From NCBI GenBank assembly GCA_045598325.1, contig JAZLLT010000065.1, positions 26,715-90,714 of the forward strand: DNA of 64,000 bases, in the 5' to 3' direction. Below, one piece after another: positions 27,490-34,918 of this stretch; the first letter of the stretch is position 1; every line of letters starts with the position of its first letter. A program made the translations under genes and the position numbers. The DNA is from RUG14130 sp045598325 (GTDB lineage Bacteria > Bacillota > Clostridia > Christensenellales > Aristaeellaceae). The notes under the pieces are model-generated. The model saw nothing but the letters and a program-made list of their open reading frames with translations. It did no database searches and was not told where the DNA came from.

Positions 27490-29084
27490 TAGATGCCGAG
27501 CGTATCCTTGATGCGCTGGTAGTCGTTTGTCAGCAGGCAATCGACGCCGCGCTCCATCAGTTCCTTTGCTTCCTCCGGATCATCCGACCAGAAGCAGTTG
27601 AGGATGATGCCATGGGCTTTCGCCTTCGCGATCATCTCGTCCGTAAAGTAGGGTTTGAATAACTGCACACGGTCGATGCCCAGCTCGATGGCGCGGTCGA
27701 CGATGCGGAAGTGCTCGTTGTTCTCACCGAGGCAGCGGTCGATGTCGGGGGCGAGGCGGTGAAGTTGCTTCTGCATCTCGTCGTTTTCCGTCATGAAATA
27801 CATATAGCGGCGGTTGTCGTACTTGTCGATGAGGGCGATGATCTTTTTCAGGAACTCCTCACTCACAGGCTCATGGATGTTCGCGCACTTGATGTGGGTG
27901 TTCATGATGACATGACCCGCGAACTTTTTGAGGATATCCTCGAACTTCACGATGTGAAGTCCCTTGTACTTTTCGCCGAATTTGGAGCCGAAATCCAGTT
28001 CCATGAGTTCCGCGAGCGTCTTTTCATACACTTTTCCGCTGCCGTCGGAGACGCGGTCCAGCGTGGGATCGTGGATGGAGACGATCTCGTGGTCGACGGT
28101 CTCCCACAGATCGAACTCGATCTCCTGCGCGCCCAGCGCGACGGCTGCGCCGAAAGCGGGCATGCTGTTTTCGGGAGCGATGGAATTGAAGCCTCTGTGG
28201 GCGCAGATGCGGGGATAAGGCATCGTGCGGTTATCGGGCACGATCGCGCTTCCCGCGGCGCGGTACTTCCATGGACGGCGCCCCTTTTCCGTGTAGTCGT
28301 GGTGCAGTCCCACGGGATTCAGATAGCCCATGGGCTTCAGATATTTCTTGTAAGGATCGAATTCAAAGGTCTTGAAGCCGACCTCGTTTTCGAAAAGGCA
28401 CAGCACCTTTCCGTCCGGACCGACTGCCATGGAGGAGCCCGCCGTGGGGCTGTCTTCTCCCAGAGAAACGCCGCTGCGCAGCACATACGCGCCCGTGGAA
28501 TAAGCGGTAAAGCGGCAGTTGATCATGGCGGCATCGTGGGTGTCGCTCCTCTGCTGGGCGCAGCCGATGATCACATGGGGCTTTTTCTGGGCGATGTGGG
28601 ACAGCGCCTCGTAGAAATAGAAGTCGTAGCAGGTGAGGAAAGCGAACCGGATGCCTTCCATCTCGATGGTCACGGGCTCGGAATACTCGTAGGTATAGTC
28701 GCTCTTCAGTTTGAGTTTCGTGACCTCGCCGGGTGTCAGGTGCTGTTTCAGATACTTGCCCGCGAGGGCACCGTTTCTGTCAAAAGCGAAAGTGGTATTG
28801 GCGTACACGCCGCCGAGGTCATCGGAAGCGTTCACGAACACCATCGCTTTGCAGCGCGCCGCGGTCTCGGACGCCTTGGCAAGCACCCGCTGCGTGGTCT
28901 TTTTGACGGTCTGCTCAAACTCCTCTTTCGTGGCGGGCGCGAAGGGCACATCCGTGCTCTCGGGCAGTACGATGAGATCGAGACTTTCATCGCAGGCGTC
29001 GAGGGCTTTCAGCGTTTCCTCGATGCCTTCTTCATAGTTCGTTTTATCAAGAAAAAAACGGCTCTGATAAATCGCGGCTTTCAT
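27489..29084 (-). CDS. Nitrilase-family amidohydrolase fused to glycerophosphodiester phosphodiesterase
   Basis: 531-residue two-domain protein. Residues 1-265 are a carbon-nitrogen hydrolase with the Glu-Lys-Cys triad at E42 (LIVLPEST), K113 (YLKQHLTPGE) and C152 (FLTCYDFYFYEAL). Residues 290-531 are a GDPD domain: ICAHRGFNSIAPENS, EIEFDLWETVDHEIVSIHDP (metal and acid-base residues), ending VDCLLTNDYQRI. The start at 29084 has GAGGG six bases upstream. No signal peptide, so cytosolic. I infer a substrate with both an amide or nitrile group and a phosphodiester, or two steps of one degradation route. Last gene of the minus-strand operon. Confidence 0.88.
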   Translation of the reverse strand: MKAAIYQSRFFLDKTNYEEGIEETLKALDACDESLDLIVLPESTDVPFAPATKEEFEQTVKKTTQRVLAKASETAARCKAMVFVNASDDLGGVYANTTFAFDRNGALAGKYLKQHLTPGEVTKLKLKSDYTYEYSEPVTIEMEGIRFAFLTCYDFYFYEALSHIAQKKPHVIIGCAQQRSDTHDAAMINCRFTAYSTGAYVLRSGVSLGEDSPTAGSSMAVGPDGKVLCLFENEVGFKTFEFDPYKKYLKPMGYLNPVGLHHDYTEKGRRPWKYRAAGSAIVPDNRTMPYPRICAHRGFNSIAPENSMPAFGAAVALGAQEIEFDLWETVDHEIVSIHDPTLDRVSDGSGKVYEKTLAELMELDFGSKFGEKYKGLHIVKFEDILKKFAGHVIMNTHIKCANIHEPVSEEFLKKIIALIDKYDNRRYMYFMTENDEMQKQLHRLAPDIDRCLGENNEHFRIVDRAIELGIDRVQLFKPYFTDEMIAKAKAHGIILNCFWSDDPEEAKELMERGVDCLLTNDYQRIKDTLGI

Positions 29085-29095
29085 ATGCATCCCTC

Positions 29096-29809
29096 TTATC
29101 TTGCCAGATTGATGATCCTGCTGACGGCGCGGTGGGTTTCGATATCCACGCATCGCGCCCACATGGAGACGCGGGCATCCGGACGCAGATTTTCCCACAC
29201 ATCCGCCACCACATCGAAGATGGAGAGTCCCAGTTCCAGACGGATGGGCTCGCCCGTGAACGCCTGCTCGGGCGTGGTGCCGTAACTGAATCCGTATACG
29301 AAATATCCGTTTCCGGGCTTGATGTCGCCGTAGGAGAAGCAGGAGCGCACGGTGCCGCTGCCGTCTTCCTCGGCACAGCGGATGACAGAAAGTTCAAATG
29401 CGGGCTTTCCGTCCACGATGTCCGCAAGAACGGTGAGGCGCGGCGTATACAGCGGCGCATCGTCAAGGCAGCCGAGATGTCTGACCGCGGTGGGCAGGCT
29501 GTGACCGGCGATAAGGCTGTCAAACACCTGCTCGGAATGATTGCCGTTGCAGACAAGGATCTTGTTTTCGAAGGTCAATACGGGCTGGTAAAGCACATTG
29601 CCCGCCTCGCTGTCGGCAAGCGCGGAAAGAGTTTTGAGCAGCACTCCCCCGCCGTCTTCGATGAGGACGCGGTTCTTCTCATCCTGCCCGAACGCGCAGG
29701 TGTAATAGACGGTCACGATGCTGCTGCCGTCATTGCTGAGCCCGCAGATGATGCCCGTACCGGGATATTGGTTTTGGCGGATCGCCTCCGCCAGAGATAA
29801 TCTACGCAT
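29096..29809 (-). CDS. PurO-like IMP cyclohydrolase family protein
   Basis: 237 residues resembling the archaeal-type IMP cyclohydrolase (PurO) family found in some Clostridia. Family-like stretches are NQYPGTGIICGLSNDGS, DEKNRVLIEDG, NKILVCNGNHSEQVFDSL and DAPLYTPRL, then SYGDIKPGNGYFVYGFSYG near 165. PurO closes FAICAR to IMP in purine synthesis. Whether this copy is a true cyclohydrolase or a hydrolase of another cyclic amide is open; no other purine synthesis gene is adjacent. Confidence 0.72.
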   Translation of the reverse strand: MRRLSLAEAIRQNQYPGTGIICGLSNDGSSIVTVYYTCAFGQDEKNRVLIEDGGGVLLKTLSALADSEAGNVLYQPVLTFENKILVCNGNHSEQVFDSLIAGHSLPTAVRHLGCLDDAPLYTPRLTVLADIVDGKPAFELSVIRCAEEDGSGTVRSCFSYGDIKPGNGYFVYGFSYGTTPEQAFTGEPIRLELGLSIFDVVADVWENLRPDARVSMWARCVDIETHRAVSRIINLAR

Positions 29810-29818
29810 GTTTTCTCC

Positions 29819-30619
29819 TCAATTGAGTATGTCTTCCTGCGGTTTCAAATTCAAAAACGCAAGGAAGTGCTGAATATGTTCGTCCCAGTATTCCCATGAA
29901 TGGACACCGTGGTCCTCTTCGTACACATAGGAATAGGGATTGCCTTTGAGGCTTTCAAAAAACTCTTTCGTTTTCAAAGCGGAGCCGAGGATGAAATCTT
30001 CACTTCCGCAGGTATGATAGATGCGGGGCAGCGGACATCCGCTTTCGAGGTTGCTGAGAGCCGTGCCGTACACATCTTCTTCCGTTCCTTCAAGCACGCG
30101 GTTCCCGAAGAGCATCTCCCTGCGTGCCTTCTGCCGGGGCGTGTTCTCCGCGGCGGGGTTGTTGTTGATGCAGCCGGCGGAGAGACAGCCGATGGCGGAG
30201 AACCGATCAGGATTGCTGAGACCGATCTTCATCGCACCCGCGCCGCCCATGGAAAGACCGGCGATGTAGTTGTCTTCCCGCTTGTCGCTCAGCGGGAACA
30301 TTTTCTGCATCATTTCCGGAAGTTCTTTGGAAATGTAGGTATAGTACCGTGCGCCGTGCGCCATGTCGGCATAGGAGGACAGATGTCCCGCGGGCATCAC
30401 GACCGCCAGACCGAGTTTTGCGGCATAGCGCTCGATGGAGGTACGGCGCAGCCAGATGGTCTCGTCATCGCTCATGCCGTGGAGCAGATAAAGGGTCTTG
30501 AATTTCTCATCGCCGCTCACTTCGGGTTTCCCCATGCGGCTGCGCTGGGGGATCACCACGACCACGCTCGCCCACATGCCGAGGGATTCGGAAAAGATCT
30601 CGGTGTTGAACAGTGCCAT
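29819..30619 (-). CDS. Esterase of the tributyrin esterase / esterase D family (copy 1)
   Basis: Alpha/beta hydrolase of 266 residues with nucleophile Ser123 in AGLSMGGAGAM, LYLLHGMSDDETIW for the oxyanion hole, an acid in CGSEDFIL and His in EDHGVHSWEYWDEH. No signal peptide. It resembles short-chain acyl or acetyl-xylan esterases (EstA type). Its ATG follows directly on the stop of the paralogue at 30620, and the two share order and motifs, indicating a tandem duplication. Confidence 0.88.
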   Translation of the reverse strand: MALFNTEIFSESLGMWASVVVVIPQRSRMGKPEVSGDEKFKTLYLLHGMSDDETIWLRRTSIERYAAKLGLAVVMPAGHLSSYADMAHGARYYTYISKELPEMMQKMFPLSDKREDNYIAGLSMGGAGAMKIGLSNPDRFSAIGCLSAGCINNNPAAENTPRQKARREMLFGNRVLEGTEEDVYGTALSNLESGCPLPRIYHTCGSEDFILGSALKTKEFFESLKGNPYSYVYEEDHGVHSWEYWDEHIQHFLAFLNLKPQEDILN

Positions 30620-31408
30620 TTACCGTGCCTCCTTCCCGCTTATCGGCAGCCAGGACAGGACCGTTTGGATCTTTTCGTCCCAGTATTCCCAGCGGTGATC
30701 GCCGTTGCTTTCTTCATAGGTGAGGTCGAAATCGAGCCCTTTGAGCAGGTTGCGCATGCGCACATTCTGCCAGTACAGGAAATCCTGTATGCCGCACCAC
30801 ATATACAGACGCGGCTTGACGGGGGCGTTTTCCAGTTTTTTCGCAAGGGCAAACAGGTCGTTGCCGCTTCCGCGGATAGCAGAGGGAGCGCCGAACACAT
30901 TGACCGCTTCGTCATCGGAGCCCGCCTTTTCAAACAGTTCCGCCACATCCACCGCCCCCGAAAGGCTCGCGGCGCAGGCATACTGTTCTGGCAGGGTGAG
31001 CGCCATCTTCATGGCGCCGTAACCGCCCATGGAAAGTCCCGCCACAAAGGTGTCTTCGCGCGCGGTGGAAATATTGGGAAAGAAACTTTTGACGATGATG
31101 GGCAGTTCCTCGGTCATGTAGGTGAACCACTTGAAGCCGTACTTCATGTCCGTGTACCAGCCGCGCTGGGTCTCCGGCATGATGACGGCCAGCGGTTTGC
31201 CCGCCGCGTAGCGCTCGATGCTCGTGTGCCTCTGCCAGATGGTATAGTCGTCGGACAGACCGTGGAGCAGGTAAAGCACCTTCCACTTGCCTTTGTCCGA
31301 ATTCCCGTCCATACCGATGGCGCCCTTCCCGGGCTCCGGAAGGAGCACATTCATGTGGGTACACATTCCCAGCACTTCGGAGAAGAAACTCACCTGCAAA
31401 AATGCCAT
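30620..31408 (-). CDS. Esterase of the tributyrin esterase / esterase D family (copy 2)
   Basis: 262-residue paralogue of the neighbouring gene. It has LYLLHGLSDDYTIWQRHTSI, Ser127 in AGLSMGGYGAMK, an acid region MWCGIQDFLYW and His in SNGDHRWEYWDEK. No signal peptide. The two copies differ mainly in the loop before the acid, which may separate substrates. It is preceded by the HtrA gene with an 11-base gap. Confidence 0.88.
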   Translation of the reverse strand: MAFLQVSFFSEVLGMCTHMNVLLPEPGKGAIGMDGNSDKGKWKVLYLLHGLSDDYTIWQRHTSIERYAAGKPLAVIMPETQRGWYTDMKYGFKWFTYMTEELPIIVKSFFPNISTAREDTFVAGLSMGGYGAMKMALTLPEQYACAASLSGAVDVAELFEKAGSDDEAVNVFGAPSAIRGSGNDLFALAKKLENAPVKPRLYMWCGIQDFLYWQNVRMRNLLKGLDFDLTYEESNGDHRWEYWDEKIQTVLSWLPISGKEAR

Positions 31409-31419
31409 AGTTGCCTCCG

Positions 31420-32514
31420 TCAGTCGATCATCTGCAGCGTGACCTTCACATCCAGCGTTTCGACGCGGGTGAGCGGTTCGCCGTTTTTGTCAAAGTATCT
31501 GGCGATGGTCAGGGTGAAGGATTCACCGGCTGCCAGTTTGTCGATGATTTTGGTGTATTCGCGGAAAGTGTACACGCGGGTGCCGTTCACATGGGTGATG
31601 ACATCGCCCACGCGCAGACCGGCTTTCGCGCCGCTGCCGCCCTTTTCGACCGACTCGATTTTGAGACCGGCGGGCGGGAAGTTCTTGAGTGCCTCTTCGG
31701 GGCCTTCGTTGTCCACGACGCTGACGCCGAAACGGGGACGGTTGTACACGCCCTTGTCGATGATGGCGGTGGCGATGGTCCATGCGGTGTCAATGGGAAT
31801 GGCAAAACCGAGGTTTTCGTAAATCTCCATCTGCACGCCCTTGTCGGACTCATAGTTCACATACATATACTTCATGTAGGGGATGCCGATGATCTCGCCC
31901 TTCAGGTTCACGAGGGCGCCGCCGCTGTTGCCGGGGTTGATGGCAGCGTCGATCTGGATGAGGTCCACGGCTCGGCTGGATTCCATGTCCGCGTCATTGC
32001 GGTTGATGCCGCTGACGATGCCGCAGGTCAGGGTGTTGTACATGGCGTCGCTGTCCAGAGGCGTGCCGATGACGGCGATGATGTCACCCACGCGCACGGA
32101 GGCGGAAGAACCGATGGTCACGGGCTTGAGTTCCAGTTCATCCTCGCACTTGACGACCGCCACATCGCAGGCTTCGTCGCCGCTGATTAAGAACACCTCG
32201 TGAGTGCTGGCATCGGGCATGATAATTTCCAACTGATCACAATCCTCGATGACATGGTAGTTCGTCATAAAGTAGCCGCCTTCCTTGACATAGACGGCGC
32301 TTCCGAATCCGTCATACTCTTTGCTGACCGTGTCGGTCTTGGCGTCCCACATCATGGAATAGCGGGCGAGCACAACGACGGAGGGCGAAACCGTCTCGTA
32401 GATGTCGGGCAGAGGATTGTAGGGCAGGGTCGCCAGCGTTTCGGCGGCTTCGGCTCCCGCAAAGGATGCCAGCAGGGCTGCGATGGTCAGGATGATCGCG
32501 ATGACTTTCTTCAT
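31420..32514 (-). CDS. HtrA/DegP-like secreted serine protease with PDZ domain
   Basis: Trypsin-like quality-control protease outside the membrane, 364 residues from ATG 32514 (GAGG nine bases upstream). Signal peptide MKKVIAIILTIAALLASFAG with likely cleavage at AEA-AE. Catalytic triad H87 (TNYHVIED), D117 (EACDVAVV) and S197 (NPGNSGGALV). A PDZ domain follows at about 265-355 (GSGAKAGLRVGDVITHVNG). Unlike many Gram-positive HtrAs it has a cleavable signal instead of a long cytosolic N-terminus with a membrane anchor. Confidence 0.9.
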   Translation of the reverse strand: MKKVIAIILTIAALLASFAGAEAAETLATLPYNPLPDIYETVSPSVVVLARYSMMWDAKTDTVSKEYDGFGSAVYVKEGGYFMTNYHVIEDCDQLEIIMPDASTHEVFLISGDEACDVAVVKCEDELELKPVTIGSSASVRVGDIIAVIGTPLDSDAMYNTLTCGIVSGINRNDADMESSRAVDLIQIDAAINPGNSGGALVNLKGEIIGIPYMKYMYVNYESDKGVQMEIYENLGFAIPIDTAWTIATAIIDKGVYNRPRFGVSVVDNEGPEEALKNFPPAGLKIESVEKGGSGAKAGLRVGDVITHVNGTRVYTFREYTKIIDKLAAGESFTLTIARYFDKNGEPLTRVETLDVKVTLQMID

Positions 32515-32532
32515 TGACTTGTACCTCATTGT

Positions 32533-34908
32533 TTATTTCAAGGTGACGATGGTGACGCCGTCTTCGCCTTCGCCGTACTGACCCAGACGGAAGGACGCCA
32601 CATCCTTGGTTTGTTTGAGTGCCTGATGCACCGCGTTTCTGAGCGCGCCGGTGCCTTTTCCGTGAATGACGGATACATTCTTGAGTTGGTTGAGCCGCGC
32701 GCTGTCAAGGAACAGTTCCATCTGCGTCAGGGCTTCCTCCACCGTCATACCGCGCAGGTCACATTCCATCTCCGCCCGGCGTGGGCCTACGGAAACCATG
32801 GTCTTGGGCGCGGTGCGGGGCTCGTATTTGCCTTTCTTGGCGGGCTTCGGCTCTTCCCTCGCCCTGCGGACTTCGGTGATGTTTACCTTGGTCTTGATGG
32901 GACCCGCCTGCACGCTCATCTCGCCCTTGTCATCGGGAACGGAGAGGACCGTCGCCACGGTGCCCAGGCGGAGCAGTTCCACCCTGTCCCCCACTTTCAG
33001 GTTCACGGGCATCTCGTTTTCGCCCTGCTCCACGGCTTTCACCGTGTCGGTCAGATCGTCGATGCCGCCCTGCAGGGTCGCGCGCATGGCATGCAGTTCG
33101 TGCTCCTTGATCGCCATACCGGACTTGGCCTTTTTGAGTTCGGAGATGATCTGCTCGCTGTCCCGCTGTGCCTTGGAGAGCACCTTTTTAGCTTCCTCCT
33201 TAGCCTTTTTCATCATGTCATCCCGCTGGGATTCCAGTTCGCGGCGGGCCTTGTCCATTTCGGCACGGATTTTCTGGGTCTCGATATGGGCTTCCTCCGC
33301 CAATTTCCGTTCCTTTTCGGCGATCTGGCGGTGATATTCCGCGTTGGCGATGACATCCTCGAAGCGGATCTGATTTTTGGAAAGGCGCTCGGAGGAAGAT
33401 GCGATGATGTGCTCGGGAAGTCCCAGTTTGCGGCTGATTTCAAAGGCATTGGATTTGCCGGGTACTCCGATGGAGAGGCGGTAGGTAGGCCGCAGGGTCT
33501 CCACATTGAATTCCACAGACGCGTTCTCCACACCTCTGGTGGAAAGGGCAAACGCCTTGAGTTCGCTGTAATGGGTGGTGGCGAGGGTGGTGACCTTCAT
33601 GGTGAGCAGGTGTTCCAAAATGCTCATGGCGAGCGCCGCGCCCTCCGTGGGATCGGTGCCCGCGCCCAGTTCGTCGAACAGCACCAGCGAAGAGGGCGTC
33701 ACATTCTCCAGGATATACACGATGTTGGTCATGTGGGAGGAGAAGGTGGACAGACTCTGCTCGATGGACTGCTCATCGCCGATGTCCGCGAACACCTCGC
33801 CAAACACGGAGACTTCGCTGCCGTAATTGGCGGGGATCTGCATGCCGGACTGCGCCATGAGGGTGATGAGACCAACCGTCTTCAGCGTCACCGTTTTGCC
33901 GCCCGTGTTGGGTCCGGTGATGACGAGGGTGGTGAATTCCTTTCCCATCCACAGATCTGAGGGCACCACCTTCTCGGGATCGATGAGCGGATGGCGGGCG
34001 CGCATCAGGTTGATGCTGCCTTTATCGTTGAGTTTGGGCGGTACCGCCTTCATTTCGCGTCCCATGTAAGCCTTGGCGAAGATGAGGTCCAGTTCCGCCA
34101 TGATGTCCAGAGACTTGGCGATGAGCGGCGCGTCGGGCGCGAGGCGGGCGGTGAATTCGGACAGGATCCGCTCAATCTCCTTTTGCTCCTTCATCGTCCA
34201 CTCTTTGAGTTCGTTGCCCGCTTCCACCACGCTCATGGGCTCGATGAACAGCGTGGAACCGCTGGCGCTCTGGTCGTGCACGAGTCCCGGCACGAACTGG
34301 CGGCACTCGGCTTTGACCGGGATCACATAGCGCCCGTTGCGCACGGTGACCAGCGTGTCCATGAGGTATTTGGACATGGACGCGTTGTGCAGGTAGGAAT
34401 TGAGTTTGTCCCGCACGCGGTCGTTGATGGTGCGGATATGGCGGCGGATGTCGTACAGGTCCTTGCTGGCGTGGTCGCTCATCTCGTCTTCGGAAATGAT
34501 GGCGGCGAGGATGTCCTCCTCCAGCATGCGGTTGGTGGCGATGCCGCTGGCCATTTCGCTGATCATCGCGGTGTCCGCACGCTCTGTCACGAGGGCGCGG
34601 CGGGCATTTCGGCAGGCGGAAAGGACGCCCGCGACTTCGAGCAGCGCCTTCATCGTGAGCACGCTGCCCATCTGTGACAGGCGCAGATACTCGCGGATAT
34701 CCCTGAACGCGCTCATGGGATTGCCGCCCGTGTAGGCGATGATGCTGATGGCTTCCTCCGTCTGCTCCTGCAGGCGTTCCACCTCACTCAGCGTGTTGGC
34801 GGGCACGAGTTCCAGAGTCCTCTGCTTGCCCATGTCCGACACGGCATAGTTGCTGAGCATCGACAGAATCTTGTCGTATTCCAGCACTTTTCTGTATTTT
34901 GCGTTCAT
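32533..34908 (-). CDS. mutS2: Endonuclease MutS2
   Basis: 791-residue MutS2 with the MutS core ATPase (Walker A TGPNTGGKT at 331-339; Walker B LVLFDELGAGTDPTEG), a long coiled coil (about 510-630, AEKERKLAEEAHIETQKIRA and following), a KOW-like segment and a C-terminal Smr nuclease domain (CDLRGMTVEEALTQ, VIHGKGTGALR). It suppresses homologous recombination and, in Bacillus, acts on collided ribosomes. Gaps of 10 and 18 bases to its neighbours place it within the operon. Confidence 0.97.
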   Translation of the reverse strand: MNAKYRKVLEYDKILSMLSNYAVSDMGKQRTLELVPANTLSEVERLQEQTEEAISIIAYTGGNPMSAFRDIREYLRLSQMGSVLTMKALLEVAGVLSACRNARRALVTERADTAMISEMASGIATNRMLEEDILAAIISEDEMSDHASKDLYDIRRHIRTINDRVRDKLNSYLHNASMSKYLMDTLVTVRNGRYVIPVKAECRQFVPGLVHDQSASGSTLFIEPMSVVEAGNELKEWTMKEQKEIERILSEFTARLAPDAPLIAKSLDIMAELDLIFAKAYMGREMKAVPPKLNDKGSINLMRARHPLIDPEKVVPSDLWMGKEFTTLVITGPNTGGKTVTLKTVGLITLMAQSGMQIPANYGSEVSVFGEVFADIGDEQSIEQSLSTFSSHMTNIVYILENVTPSSLVLFDELGAGTDPTEGAALAMSILEHLLTMKVTTLATTHYSELKAFALSTRGVENASVEFNVETLRPTYRLSIGVPGKSNAFEISRKLGLPEHIIASSSERLSKNQIRFEDVIANAEYHRQIAEKERKLAEEAHIETQKIRAEMDKARRELESQRDDMMKKAKEEAKKVLSKAQRDSEQIISELKKAKSGMAIKEHELHAMRATLQGGIDDLTDTVKAVEQGENEMPVNLKVGDRVELLRLGTVATVLSVPDDKGEMSVQAGPIKTKVNITEVRRAREEPKPAKKGKYEPRTAPKTMVSVGPRRAEMECDLRGMTVEEALTQMELFLDSARLNQLKNVSVIHGKGTGALRNAVHQALKQTKDVASFRLGQYGEGEDGVTIVTLK

Positions 34909-34918
34909 TTTTCTTCCT

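Noticed and set aside
28270..29084. Reading the nitrilase-GDPD gene as two separate genes
   Set aside because: The frame is continuous across the junction near residue 270-290, with no stop, ribosome site or internal ATG that suits a second start.
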